Shown here one piece after another: positions 43,713 to 53,076 of a stretch of 64,000 bases of DNA. Under the pieces are notes generated by a model. That model was given only the letters and a program-made list of their open reading frames with translations, had not been told where the DNA came from and made no database searches. This stretch comes from Vibrio superstes (GTDB lineage: Bacteria > Pseudomonadota > Gammaproteobacteria > Enterobacterales > Vibrionaceae). Position 1 is the stretch's first letter. Each line of letters begins with the position of its first letter. The position numbers and the translations under genes are program-made. The stretch is taken from positions 749,893 through 813,892 of the forward strand of contig NZ_BCUR01000001.1 of assembly GCF_003569005.1 (NCBI RefSeq), written 5' to 3'.

Positions 43713-44699
43713 TTAGATGTAAAGCTTGGTATCGCGATTGTGCGGTACATTCCAATCTTGTTGATGACCGATAGGAACAATGCCGTAAGGGTTAATCGCT
43801 ATATGACTCGCATAATAGTGACGAGTGATGTGTGCGTGATTCACTGTCTTAGCAATGTTAGGCATTTGGTACAGCTCTAACATGTAATGGTATAAGTGGC
43901 TGAATTCTTTTAGCATCTTAAAATTACATTTAAAGTGCGTGTGGTACACAGAGTCAAAACGAATTAAGGTAGTCCATAGACGCCAATCCGCTTCGGTTAA
44001 ATGATCCCCCACTAGATAACGCTGTGTCGCGAGACGGTCATCCAACACCTGCAATGCCTCAAACAAGCTCGTGACATTCTTAGAATACGCTTCTTGAGAA
44101 GACGCAAAACCCGACTTATACACACCGTTGTTTACTTTGTGGTACACCAACTCATTCACTTCATCGATTTGCCCGCGCAATTCTTCCGGGTAATAATCGT
44201 CAGTGTTGCCAGTCATTGAATTAAACGCGGAGTTCAACATACGAATGATCTCTGAAGATTCATTGTTCACAATCACTTGCAGCTTTTTGTCCCACAATAC
44301 AGGTACGCTAATCACGCCAGTGTAGTCCGGTGCATTCACTAGGTAACGCTCAGACAAAAACTCGCCATTAAACAGGTCATCACCCGTTGTGCCAAATTGC
44401 TCCGAGGACTCTGCGTCGTGTTTAAATGTCCAACCGTGCTCATGCATATCAGGATGAACCACACTTACCGTGATGATGTCTTCTAGTTGCTTTAACTGAC
44501 GGAACACCAAAGTTCGGTGCGCCCAAGGACAAGCCAGTGACACGTATAAGTGGTAGCGCCCCGCTTCGGCTTGGAAACCGCCCACGCCACTTGGACCTGC
44601 GCTGCCATCTTCAGTGATCCAGTTTCTAAACTGAGAATCTTTACGACGGTATTCGCCACCATCGATGCTGCTGTTCCAACTTGCTTTTACTGTAGTCAT
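43713..44699 (-). CDS. yqjG: Glutathionyl-hydroquinone reductase (YqjG/ECM4 family)
   Basis: A 328-residue Xi-class glutathione transferase. It reduces glutathionyl-hydroquinones to hydroquinones with glutathione. The catalytic cysteine is in the ACPWAHRT motif near residue 57; the FRNWITEDGSAGPSG segment near 24-38 and the C-terminal helical domain with YLVGDHLTEADWRLWTTLIRFD near 225-245 match the family. It is followed by a strong terminator and preceded by the pirin gene. Its role fits quinone detoxification, shared with the pirin, DoxX and SDR neighbours. Confidence 0.92.
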   Translation of the reverse strand: MTTVKASWNSSIDGGEYRRKDSQFRNWITEDGSAGPSGVGGFQAEAGRYHLYVSLACPWAHRTLVFRQLKQLEDIITVSVVHPDMHEHGWTFKHDAESSEQFGTTGDDLFNGEFLSERYLVNAPDYTGVISVPVLWDKKLQVIVNNESSEIIRMLNSAFNSMTGNTDDYYPEELRGQIDEVNELVYHKVNNGVYKSGFASSQEAYSKNVTSLFEALQVLDDRLATQRYLVGDHLTEADWRLWTTLIRFDSVYHTHFKCNFKMLKEFSHLYHYMLELYQMPNIAKTVNHAHITRHYYASHIAINPYGIVPIGHQQDWNVPHNRDTKLYI

Positions 44700-44769
44700 G
44701 CTTTGTATCCTTAGACGCTTAACGGATGGTATTCAGTCTCACCCGTCAAACATTATGTAATTGAGGTTA

Positions 44770-45507
44770 TTATTGTTTCTTCATTTCGATGACCACAAAA
44801 TGCGCAGTTTCGCCATTTTGTGTAAAGGTCAACGAAGTAGGATCTGTAATTTCCAAGGCGTCTTTTTCATTCAATGTAGGGAGACCTTCAATGTTTAGGC
44901 TTCCTTCTACACAGTAGATGTACGCTTGACGACCAGGGTTCAACTCTAATGAAACGCTCGCATCCGCTTCGGTAAGCTCTGATGCATAAAAGTTCACATC
45001 CGCATTGATATACAAGGGTGCAGAATCTTGATTCTCAGGGTTACCTACTATGTGCAATAGCTTGTTTTCTCTGTCTTCCAGTTCAATATTTTTGTGGTTA
45101 TAACGCACTGGGCCACCCGCTCTATTCGGCATCACCCAAATCTGTAGGAATCGACACCACTCATCATGCTTATTCAACTCCGAGTGCCATACACCCGTAC
45201 CCGCTGAAATTGCTTGCACATCACCGCGACCAATCGTCTCTTCTTTTTGCGTCACGCTGTCCCAGTGAGTCAACTGGCCGTGAACAATGTAACTAATAAT
45301 CTCCATATCACGGTGCGGGTGACGGTCAAAACCACTGTGTGGTGTCACATCATCATCATTGAGTACGCGCAACGCACCAAAGTTCATTCGGGTTGGGTCG
45401 TAGTAGTTAGCGAATGAAAAATGGAAATACGTATTCGCTGGATGGTAAGGACTGCTTGGTAAGTAGTGCAGATCCGATGCATTAATTTTGTTGTATGCTA
45501 GGTTCAT
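44770..45507 (-). CDS. Pirin-family protein (YhaK-like)
   Basis: A 245-residue bicupin. The metal-binding motif appears in GFDRHPHRDMEIISYIVHGQ near residues 53-72, with further HSE in GTGVWHSELN near 105-114. Pirins bind iron and some degrade quercetin or sense redox stress. The frame is open to 45570 but the ATG at 45507 has GAGGAG upstream and gives the standard start. It lies between the DoxX and yqjG-like genes and likely shares their transcript. Confidence 0.9.
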   Translation of the reverse strand: MNLAYNKINASDLHYLPSSPYHPANTYFHFSFANYYDPTRMNFGALRVLNDDDVTPHSGFDRHPHRDMEIISYIVHGQLTHWDSVTQKEETIGRGDVQAISAGTGVWHSELNKHDEWCRFLQIWVMPNRAGGPVRYNHKNIELEDRENKLLHIVGNPENQDSAPLYINADVNFYASELTEADASVSLELNPGRQAYIYCVEGSLNIEGLPTLNEKDALEITDPTSLTFTQNGETAHFVVIEMKKQ

Positions 45508-45562
45508 GTTAGCTCCTCGAGAAGGTAGATAGCTTAGGCTGATACGAATCAGCCTAAAGAAA

Positions 45563-46009
45563 TTACGCAAGACGTTGCTTGATGACGTTATCCACAGAAA
45601 GTTTGCCTGCGCCGCTGATCATCAGAGACACGGATGCAGCAAACAGCGCTAATCCAAACTCATAGCCGTTGTTTGCCATAAACAAACCATTCTCGAAGTG
45701 GACAGTAAAAATTGCCACCAGCATGGTAATCGCCAACACAAATGAAGTTGGACGAACCAATAAACCCAGGATAAGAGCAAGACCACCAAAGAATTCTGCG
45801 CTACCGGCCATCAGAGCCATTAGGTAACCCGGTTCAAGGCCAATTGATGCCATCCATGCACCTGTACCCTCAAGACCGTAACCGCCAAAAGAACCAAATA
45901 GCTTTTGTGCGCCGTGAGCCACAAACATGATTCCAACTGGTACGCGAAGCGCCATCGTTGACCAAGTTGCGTTAGAAGTAAGTAGTTGTTTAATAGTTGT
46001 AATAGACAT
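45563..46009 (-). CDS. DoxX-family membrane protein
   Basis: A 148-residue protein with four hydrophobic helices (about 18-38, 60-82, 85-105, 115-135). RVPVGIMFVAHGAQKLFGSFGGYG near residues 22-45 is the DoxX pattern. DoxX proteins associate with quinone and thiol redox stress. It heads the minus-strand cluster with the pirin and YqjG genes, matching the E. coli yqjFG-yhaJK neighbourhood. Its promoter lies in the divergent region before the AraC gene. Confidence 0.9.
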   Translation of the reverse strand: MSITTIKQLLTSNATWSTMALRVPVGIMFVAHGAQKLFGSFGGYGLEGTGAWMASIGLEPGYLMALMAGSAEFFGGLALILGLLVRPTSFVLAITMLVAIFTVHFENGLFMANNGYEFGLALFAASVSLMISGAGKLSVDNVIKQRLA

Positions 46010-46444
46010 AATCGTTACCTAATTTGTTTGATTGATTGTTTGTTTAAATAGTCATTGTGCTTGACTGATGGAGCTATTCTATTCAAACAAACGGTTAAAA
46101 AATAACGATCAAATTTGCTCTTCAAGTTCAAATAATTTGAATTAACTTAAAATACGCACTGTTAAACAATTAAGTAATTGATTTATATAATATAATACAC
46201 AGTATTAACTCAAAATAAATTTGCGGAGGACTGCTAGAATCTGATTTAAAATTCTAAATTTCTGTTGCTTTGGGGGTTTTGGAATCAAGAAGTTCGACTT
46301 TTAGGGTTAAAGTATTGATTCGCTCTCACGATAGGCTATTCTGAAATAGTGTTTAAGAACCCTTGTGCCAGGTTTTTTACTCGCTTAGGGTTTTCCATTC
46401 AACCGTGTTCAAATTGACAGTAGACAACGCATTAATTTAATAAT
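46010..46444. other. Divergent promoter region (doxX / araC-type gene)
   Basis: About 435 bases, very A/T-rich between 46120 and 46210. It must hold the promoters for both flanking genes. No gene and no clear palindrome were seen; the rest is unassigned. Confidence 0.5.
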
Positions 46445-47458
46445 ATGTCTTCAAAGATCCCAATAATCACCTCCCAGCAATTAGAGCCTGTCTTTCAATT
46501 TACGAAAGAAGTGGGCGTGCCATTTGAGCGATTAGCGAGAGAGAGCCTATTACCTTTTAATGAGATTGAAGATCCTAACCACGTTGTTTTTGAAAACCCA
46601 ATGTGGCTTATTTTTCATCATCTTTATCACAAGCATGGTATTAAAGACATTGGTAAAGAATCCGCGCTTAAATATGGCCACTTAGTTGTCAAGCCTTTAG
46701 CTGAACAACTGAAGAAAACTGATACATTATTGGATGCACTTACGGAGGCATGTCAGTTATTAACTAGCGTATCTTCCAACGCCAATTTTTGGGTTAAGAC
46801 TACGACTAAAGGGATATGGTTTTGTCGATTAGGCAGTAAAGGGCTAACAACTGGACGTATACCTATCGAACAATATTCACTCAATCTACAAGTGATGTTA
46901 ATTCGCGAGGTTCTGAACGATACTAAATGGTTACCGACAAAGATAATGTGTCAGGCTAAAAAGGGTGACTTCGATAAGAATGATGCTTTTCCACACATTG
47001 CCGTGCTCTTTGACCGACCTCAATCGGCGATTTTCGTAGATAATGCAACACTAAAACGTAACACGGCAAAGATTATTACTGATTCCGCGTTAACCGGAAT
47101 AGTCGAGTCCGAATTAACGTTTGATGAGTTTCTTAATAGCTTAGCGGCGAATATATACCCACTTTGCAATCAAACACTGCCGTCTGTGGCCATCCTCAGC
47201 CAAGCGACCGGGGTACCTTCACGTACCTTGCAACGCTACTTTCAAGAACATGGAATTAACGCCAGAGACTTTATCACTAAATTGACCATAGATAAGGCAA
47301 AGCATCTATTTGAGAGCGGCAACACTTTAAAACAAGCGAGCTATGAACTCGGCTACGCAACACCTTCTCATTTCTCTCGAGCTATTAAAGCCAATACCGG
47401 CCAAACACCCAATGATTTTCGCCTAAGTGTCCTCGGCCAATCGGAAGAAACCAAATAA
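46445..47458 (+). CDS. AraC-family regulator with N-terminal AraC-binding-like domain
   Basis: A 337-residue regulator. The N-terminal ~200 residues match the ligand domain found in the OruR/ArgR-type AraC subfamily (LLDALTEACQLLTSVSSNANFW near 100-121). The two helix-turn-helix motifs of the AraC domain are near residues 245-325: VAILSQATGVPSRTLQRYFQ, then LKQASYELGYATPSHFSRAI. Targets are unknown; the doxX promoter is divergent, and the converging MFS-lyase operon is another candidate. Confidence 0.87.
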   Translation: MSSKIPIITSQQLEPVFQFTKEVGVPFERLARESLLPFNEIEDPNHVVFENPMWLIFHHLYHKHGIKDIGKESALKYGHLVVKPLAEQLKKTDTLLDALTEACQLLTSVSSNANFWVKTTTKGIWFCRLGSKGLTTGRIPIEQYSLNLQVMLIREVLNDTKWLPTKIMCQAKKGDFDKNDAFPHIAVLFDRPQSAIFVDNATLKRNTAKIITDSALTGIVESELTFDEFLNSLAANIYPLCNQTLPSVAILSQATGVPSRTLQRYFQEHGINARDFITKLTIDKAKHLFESGNTLKQASYELGYATPSHFSRAIKANTGQTPNDFRLSVLGQSEETK

Positions 47459-47485
47459 CTTCTTATTTACTGCACTAAAACGCAA

Positions 47486-47511
47486 AAAAGCCCGACGATT
47501 GTCGGGCTTTT
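47486..47511. terminator. Bidirectional terminator
   Basis: AAAAGCCCGAC and GTCGGGCTTTT pair across four bases with A and T runs on either side; shared by the AraC gene and the converging MFS gene. Confidence 0.85.
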
Positions 47512-47535
47512 CAAATTCGATCATTCACTTAATAA

Positions 47536-48651
47536 CTAGTATTTTTTCGCAATCACTGCAGTACCCGTTGCGTACATTGCAAGCAATGCGACTAACACTA
47601 GGTTACTGGCTGGACTACCAATCAAAGAAGGAAAGCTGATTGAAGTCGCGGCAACAATACTATCAGAGCCAATCCAAAGCATCATAAACGTAGTACCTAA
47701 TGATGCTGGCGTAGCCCAAGATTGATTGAATGCTAGCGTAATGTAGCTCGGGATTCCTGCAAATAATGCAAAACCACACACCAACGCCGCCGATGGAATA
47801 CCACCCATGAAGAAAGCCACACCTGCAATCGCAGCAATAATACTACTAATAGTTGCCACTTTCTTATGAGGGAAAGAACCACCTAGTATGATACCGACAA
47901 CGTTACCGCCTACTGCAGCCCATAAAAATGGGGTAGCTTCAATGTTCATTTTTGATGCAAAAGTAAACATTAGGGTAAAGAAAACAATCGCTGCGGTAAA
48001 AGTCAGCATGAAGATCCAGTTAAACGGAGTCATCACTGCTTGCTTTAAGCTAGCAGGTTTTTGTTCTTCACCATTACTACCCTCCGGTACAAGAGGTTGA
48101 ACATTCAGTTTTGCAAGAAAAAGAACAACAGCAAGCAAAACTAAGATACCAACAGTAACGTGAATAACATCAATAGTATGAGTCGCAATCATTACCCCTA
48201 AAGCACTTGCTACTGCAATGCCACCAGAGTAAGCAGAACTGTTGGTACCATTTACCAAAGAAAGTGCTTTGCCTTCAAATACTGAGGCTGTAATAGGGCT
48301 AAGTGTAAACAGGATCATACCGCCACCTAGACCCACTAATGCACGAGAGATCAAAAGTAATGCGAACGCTTCTGTCATCGACGCAACAATCAAGCCTGCT
48401 GCGATAGTAATCATGCCAAGCATGAATCCATACACATTAAACTTAAAGACTTTCTCCGCTAACACTTTACCGATCAGCACGCCGCCCACTAAGTTTGCTA
48501 ACATTTTAACAATATTCAGTGTTGAAGTAGATTCGCCCACTTCAGTAGCAGAATAGCCCATAGAGCCAATGTAAATATCACCAAGTACCCACGAAAAAGC
48601 GAACATGAAGTAACCAGAAAATAGTACGAGACCAATTATAAACTTACTCAT
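47536..48651 (-). CDS. MFS transporter
   Basis: A 371-residue carrier with 11-12 hydrophobic segments, shorter than the usual ~400. The loop 2-3 area and ALLLISRALVGLGGGMILFTLS near 93-114 fit a major facilitator. NGTNSSAYSGGIAVASALGVMI is around 135-156. Substrate is not evident. As the last gene of an operon with a C-S lyase, RidA and a dipeptidase, it probably imports a cysteine-containing product. It begins nine bases after the lyase gene. Confidence 0.85.
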   Translation of the reverse strand: MSKFIIGLVLFSGYFMFAFSWVLGDIYIGSMGYSATEVGESTSTLNIVKMLANLVGGVLIGKVLAEKVFKFNVYGFMLGMITIAAGLIVASMTEAFALLLISRALVGLGGGMILFTLSPITASVFEGKALSLVNGTNSSAYSGGIAVASALGVMIATHTIDVIHVTVGILVLLAVVLFLAKLNVQPLVPEGSNGEEQKPASLKQAVMTPFNWIFMLTFTAAIVFFTLMFTFASKMNIEATPFLWAAVGGNVVGIILGGSFPHKKVATISSIIAAIAGVAFFMGGIPSAALVCGFALFAGIPSYITLAFNQSWATPASLGTTFMMLWIGSDSIVAATSISFPSLIGSPASNLVLVALLAMYATGTAVIAKKY

Positions 48652-48660
48652 TTTTCTAAC

Positions 48661-49833
48661 CTATTTGTAGTTAGCAAAGGCTGCACACATGCGCTTCAAG
48701 CCTTCTTCAAGCTGAGAGTGAGTACATGCAAGGTTAAGACGCTGCCAACCCTCACCACCAGTACCAAATGCCGGACCACCTTCAAGAAGAATGTTTGCTT
48801 CTTTGATCATGATTTCATCAATTTGTGCATCGGTTAAATCGAATGCACGGAAATCCAACCACGCAAAATAAGTTGCGTTAGGAATAGTCATCTTCACTTT
48901 TGGTAAGTGTTTAGCAAGATACGCTTGAGTAAATTCAAAGTTTCCGTCCAGTGTGTTTCGAAGTCCATCAACCCACTCATCGCCCTTGGTATAAGCCGCT
49001 TCAACAGCAGCCATCGATACTGGGTTTGGTAGTGTTAGACCAATTTCAGCATCCCACTTATTACGCAGTTCTTCGCCATCGAATATAGCGTGGCTAATAT
49101 GCATACCCGCTAGATTAAATGTCTTACCTGTACCATTAAGAGTAACAATATGAGGTGCGCCACCGACGGCTTTACTTACTGGAAGGTGAGTAACCCCCAT
49201 ACGAGTCAAGTCAGAGTGGATTTCATCGGAAACTAAAGTAACATTGTGACGACCACAGATATCGGCCACTTTCACCAACTCTTCTTGAGTCCATGCACAC
49301 CCAACTGGATTATGAGGATGACAAAGAAGCATTAGGCTGTTGTTAGGTTGGCTTGCCAACTCTTCCAACTGCGCAAAATTGATATCGTATTCACCGTCTT
49401 GCTCGACAAGCGGGTTTTCAACTACGGTACGACCGTGCTTTGTCACTAGCTCCGCAAATTTATGGTAAACCGGAGTTTGTACAATAATGCCATCGTCTTG
49501 CTTAGACGCGATTTTGATCATTGTGCTGATCGCATGAAGTGTACCTGACGCAATACGAATATTACTTGGTGATACTTCCCAGCCGTAACGGCGGTTCAGC
49601 CAAGCTGAAGTGACTTCAAAGTACTGTGGCGTTGCAACTGAGTAACCAAAGGTTAGGCGATCAATTTCAGATTTCATCGCATCAGTGATTTGTGGTGCAA
49701 CATCAAAGTCCATATCAGCAACCCAAAATGGCAATGTGTGTTCATTTGCATGCGGAGACCAAAGAGTCATTGCTGTCCACTTACCTGCGTAAGCACCTTT
49801 ACGGTTTGGAGCCTTTGTAAAGTTATAAGTCAT
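48661..49833 (-). CDS. PLP-dependent C-S beta-lyase (MalY/PatB family)
   Basis: A 390-residue fold-type I enzyme. FWVADMDFDVAPQITDAM near 36-53 is the MalY/PatB signature. LCHPHNPVGCAWTQEEL near 172-188, SDEIHSDL near 204, and the PLP lysine in NGTGKTFNLAGM near 233 are present. Such enzymes split cystathionine or S-conjugates into pyruvate, ammonia and a thiol through 2-aminoacrylate. RidA, encoded 25 bases upstream in the same operon, would remove that intermediate. Confidence 0.9.
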   Translation of the reverse strand: MTYNFTKAPNRKGAYAGKWTAMTLWSPHANEHTLPFWVADMDFDVAPQITDAMKSEIDRLTFGYSVATPQYFEVTSAWLNRRYGWEVSPSNIRIASGTLHAISTMIKIASKQDDGIIVQTPVYHKFAELVTKHGRTVVENPLVEQDGEYDINFAQLEELASQPNNSLMLLCHPHNPVGCAWTQEELVKVADICGRHNVTLVSDEIHSDLTRMGVTHLPVSKAVGGAPHIVTLNGTGKTFNLAGMHISHAIFDGEELRNKWDAEIGLTLPNPVSMAAVEAAYTKGDEWVDGLRNTLDGNFEFTQAYLAKHLPKVKMTIPNATYFAWLDFRAFDLTDAQIDEIMIKEANILLEGGPAFGTGGEGWQRLNLACTHSQLEEGLKRMCAAFANYK

Positions 49834-49858
49834 CTTATTACCTTAAAATTCAGCGAAA

Positions 49859-50248
49859 TTACGCTTTGCTGTGAGAAGCTATAAATTTGATTTCACATAG
49901 GAACTCAGGGAATACAAAGCCAACACCAACAGTGTCGCGAGCAGGTTTTGCTAGCTCACCCCAGTATTCATTCCATGCCTTGTTAAATTCAGCGGCATCG
50001 TCTGCTGCAATGGTTGGACCATTGCCACATGTTTCGCGTAGTGGTAGCCAAACACTTGCTGACATAACGTTAGATTTGTCGAGACCAGCTTCAGCCAGTA
50101 CGCCATCAAGCACCGAAAAAGTAGCCATGGCTTGGTCGTAAACTGATTCGGTTTCTTTGAATTTAGGGTCAAAACAACCTGCTGTTACAAGCACTGAATT
50201 GTCTGAAACGCCTAGGCTGAAAAGTGGTTTTTCTTGAATATGATTCAT
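49859..50248 (-). CDS. RidA/YjgF-family enamine/imine deaminase
   Basis: A 129-residue Rid protein. It starts at the ATG at 50248 (MNHIQEKP); the frame opens at 50308 without a better start. VWLPLRE near residue 71 carries the conserved arginine region and EFLCEIKFIA near 117 matches the family's C-terminal CxVEIe/i block. Rid proteins hydrolyse 2-iminopropionate from PLP enzymes, which fits the adjacent C-S lyase. It is slightly divergent from canonical RidA and could be another Rid subfamily. Confidence 0.88.
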   Translation of the reverse strand: MNHIQEKPLFSLGVSDNSVLVTAGCFDPKFKETESVYDQAMATFSVLDGVLAEAGLDKSNVMSASVWLPLRETCGNGPTIAADDAAEFNKAWNEYWGELAKPARDTVGVGFVFPEFLCEIKFIASHSKA

Positions 50249-50329
50249 AAGATAGTTACCTAATTCTAAAATTTTGACAAAGTTCCACTCTCCCAAACGC
50301 TCAGGCAAATAGGAAAGTGTATTAAGGGA

Positions 50330-51598
50330 TTACCAGTTAGCGTCGTATACACGCATAAGGTTGCCACCAAGGAAGCCTCTAATTTCTGCTTCGCTCCAGT
50401 TGTAATCATCTTCAAGTAGCGCAACCACATGCCAGATATTTTCTGCTGCAATGTTCTGTGTGGGAGCACCAAAGCCTAACTCTGGTGGGTACATTTCGTA
50501 GTTTGGTAGGTTGAACTGATAGTACTCGTAAATATTATGAATGTAGTCTGTAGAGAAACATGTGCCATCACGCCCCATTACATCACCCGTGTGGTTTACG
50601 TGTCTTGCAAATGCATCAAGCATTGGTTCATCAACGTCAGCGGTCAAAGTGAAGCTAAGGCCAACGGTACATACTGCACCCTCTCCTTTTGCTATAGCAC
50701 GCATCGCATCATCTGAGATGTTACGGCCAATAGGCATTAACTCTTGAGAGTTTGAGTGTGATGCAATGATTGGACGTTCTGAATAGTTAGCCGCCTCAAT
50801 ACACGTTTGGTTACTGCCATGAGAACAGTCTGGGATAATGTGGAACTTATGAGCCTCATCAATCAGTTTGTAACCAAGTGGTGTTAAACCCATATTCTGT
50901 TCAGTACCACCACCTGCGTAATCATTATTTTTGTTGTACGCAAAGTTTACTGTTTTTAGACCCTGGCTCGCATGAGTGCCTAGTAGTTCAGGCGTTTTAT
51001 CTAAAAAAGCGCCATCTTGTGCCATGTAAAATAGGCCGTATCCGCCACTTTCCTTAAGATCACGAATGTCATCCGCATCTTTAACAATGGCAACACCTTG
51101 TTGGCGTGCTAGTTGGTTAGTACGTGCGTAACGACCATATACTGTGTAGTACCCATCGTTTGGGTGGCCATAAATAGTCGAAGCAGAGGCCGTAAACCCA
51201 GCGGCACGATTTCGTTCAATAGCCGCAATCATGTGTTTTTCTTCTGCTGTTACCAGGCCAACAGAGGTAGGAATCGTGCTATTAATGAGTATGGCATCGC
51301 TATATTTTGCGCGGGCTTTATCTGCTCGAGCATTTTGCTCTGGAGTCGTTGGGATATTTTGAGCGTCTGCAAGGAAACGAGCTCGTTGCATCATTTGTTC
51401 TTTAGATTTACCGCGTGGGTTCCAAAGCTTAAATTCATAATCTGTGTTACTGACTACAACACCATCTACTTCATAGTAATCGGCAGAGTCGCTGTATCCT
51501 TTGTGGATGTCTTGGGGTTGAGTATTTGCAAAGCTCGCCATTGAAAAAACAGAAGCCAAGACTGTAGTTGCGAGTGATAGTGTATTTATTCGTTTCAT
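50330..51598 (-). CDS. Exported membrane dipeptidase (peptidase M19)
   Basis: A zinc dipeptidase of about 422 residues with a signal peptide (MKRINTLSLATTVLASVFSMASFA). M19 landmarks: NMGLTPLGYKLIDEAHKFHIIPDCSH near 238-263, RPIIASHSNSQ near 278-288, GRDGTCFSTDYIHNI near 345-360. M19 enzymes cleave dipeptides such as Cys-Gly or L,D-dipeptides. It heads the operon with RidA, the C-S lyase and the MFS carrier, consistent with periplasmic release of a cysteine derivative. I use the ATG at 51598; another in-frame ATG lies at 51610. Confidence 0.88.
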   Translation of the reverse strand: MKRINTLSLATTVLASVFSMASFANTQPQDIHKGYSDSADYYEVDGVVVSNTDYEFKLWNPRGKSKEQMMQRARFLADAQNIPTTPEQNARADKARAKYSDAILINSTIPTSVGLVTAEEKHMIAAIERNRAAGFTASASTIYGHPNDGYYTVYGRYARTNQLARQQGVAIVKDADDIRDLKESGGYGLFYMAQDGAFLDKTPELLGTHASQGLKTVNFAYNKNNDYAGGGTEQNMGLTPLGYKLIDEAHKFHIIPDCSHGSNQTCIEAANYSERPIIASHSNSQELMPIGRNISDDAMRAIAKGEGAVCTVGLSFTLTADVDEPMLDAFARHVNHTGDVMGRDGTCFSTDYIHNIYEYYQFNLPNYEMYPPELGFGAPTQNIAAENIWHVVALLEDDYNWSEAEIRGFLGGNLMRVYDANW

Positions 51599-51713
51599 AT
51601 TGATAGCCATGAGTGCTTTGACACCGTCTCTGAAAAATGAGTACTGATATCTTCATTCAGTCGTCGAGACTGAGTTCTAGTTACAATGAGCTTCAATCCG
51701 TTGTTACTCGACT

Positions 51714-51748
51714 TAAAAATGGCTTAGCCTAAAAAGGCTAAGCCATTT
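51714..51748 (-). terminator. Terminator after the GlcG-type gene
   Basis: ATGGCTTAGCCT and AGGCTAAGCCAT form a strong stem; TTTTTAAG follows on the minus strand. It separates the GYD-GlcG pair from the dipeptidase operon. Confidence 0.85.
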
Positions 51749-51753
51749 CGCTA

Positions 51754-52506
51754 TTAGTGAGATACAGGGTGAGTTTTAACAAACTCTACTGATATTTTTT
51801 CAGCTTCTGCTGTACAAGATGGGTGACCCCAGCCACTTGCTCCAGCACCGTTATCGATGTCGTAAACAATGTTGTCATTGCCTTCAGGGCTTACGCCTGC
51901 TGGAACGTAATCTAATTCCAGAGCATCTCGTAATTTCCATGCGATGTTGTGGTCCGCACAAGAAGAATCACCACTTACACCAATTGCGCCAACTAGCTCA
52001 CCATTTTTGTCATAAAGCGGAAGACCACCACCGAATACATTTACACCACCGATCTTTTTGCCGATCATTGGGTCTTTTTGAGTACCGATAGCTTCAGAGT
52101 CGCCACCGTACGCTACAGATGTGTCTACAGGGTTTGAATGTTGCAGACCGAAAAGGCTACCGCCTGGTTGTACTGCTGAGTAAAGGTTAGCAGTAGAAAG
52201 AGCTAGACCAGGTAGGCTGAAAGCGTTAGCTGTGTTTGCTTTTTGAGCAGAAATAACACGGCTACCAGGCCATTGATCGCCACGGTCTTCACCAGAGTAA
52301 ACGACTGCTTGAACCACACCGTCACGGTCAACAACTGTCGCCCACATGTTTAGGGCGAAACCACCGTTTGCGTCTTTTACTACAGTTTGTAGTGCTTCAC
52401 GCAATGTGTCATGCATACCATCATGTTCGTTAGAAATATGAGCCGATACGCCTGTCGCTACTAATACAGAAGCGGCGACTAAGGTTTTAATAAGTACTGT
52501 TTTCAT
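51754..52506 (-). CDS. Exported GlcG/HbpS-family protein
   Basis: A 250-residue secreted protein with signal peptide ending at ATGVSA. The core is a GlcG/HbpS (haem-degrading/PduO-C) domain: ALNMWATVVDRDGVVQAVVY near 51-70, RVISAQKANTANAFS near 83-97, and GGVNVFGGGLPLYDKNGELV followed by GAIGVSGDSS near 148-180. HbpS binds haem outside the cell and signals oxidative stress. It is followed by a strong terminator and preceded 54 bases away by the GYD-domain gene. The ligand is not proven. Confidence 0.85.
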   Translation of the reverse strand: MKTVLIKTLVAASVLVATGVSAHISNEHDGMHDTLREALQTVVKDANGGFALNMWATVVDRDGVVQAVVYSGEDRGDQWPGSRVISAQKANTANAFSLPGLALSTANLYSAVQPGGSLFGLQHSNPVDTSVAYGGDSEAIGTQKDPMIGKKIGGVNVFGGGLPLYDKNGELVGAIGVSGDSSCADHNIAWKLRDALELDYVPAGVSPEGNDNIVYDIDNGAGASGWGHPSCTAEAEKISVEFVKTHPVSH

Positions 52507-52560
52507 TACTAGTTGTCCCGAATATAAAGTGTTAAGAAATAAGGTAATTAGAGTTTCTGC

Positions 52561-53076
52561 TTAGTATTGCTTGCTGTTTTTATTCAGCTCAGGTTTGCCA
52601 CGCAGTACATTCCCCATTTCCATTGCACCTTGCATATCAGCAGCAGACATCAGTTCAATAGAAGTCCAAGAGTTTAGGTTACCGTTTGCTAAAGGCATTA
52701 GATGAAGCGCTTTGATGAGCTCTGGGTTATCAGGGATTTCCATCAATACATAGCCTTTGTTATCGGTTAGGCCAAAGTAATAGCTCAACATGCGACCACC
52801 TAGAGCTTCAACACCCGCTTTGCTATCTGCGAAACGATCTGAAGGCGCAGCCATGATTGCATCCCAACCTTGTGAGTTATAATCACTGATGAACATGAAG
52901 TAACGCTTTCTTTCCGTAGCTTCTGGCGCCGCTTTTTTAGCAACTTGTTCAGTTTTTGCTTTTGGTGCTTTGTCTTTTTCATCTGCTCCAACGTGCGCTT
53001 GAGCATAAAAACTAGAACCAGCGATTGTCGATGCAGCCAAGACTAAAGACGTAATAACTTTGCGAGATATAGGCAT
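52561..53076 (-). CDS. Exported GYD-domain-like protein
   Basis: A 171-residue exported protein: signal peptide to YAQA, then a lysine/alanine-rich linker (about 28-56), then a ferredoxin-like fold of the GYD type (YFMFISDYNSQGWDAIMAAP near 59-78, KGYVLMEIPDNPELIKALHL). GYD proteins are usually cytosolic and of unknown function, so the export signal is notable. Coupled to the GlcG-type gene downstream. Function unknown. Confidence 0.72.
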   Translation of the reverse strand: MPISRKVITSLVLAASTIAGSSFYAQAHVGADEKDKAPKAKTEQVAKKAAPEATERKRYFMFISDYNSQGWDAIMAAPSDRFADSKAGVEALGGRMLSYYFGLTDNKGYVLMEIPDNPELIKALHLMPLANGNLNSWTSIELMSAADMQGAMEMGNVLRGKPELNKNSKQY

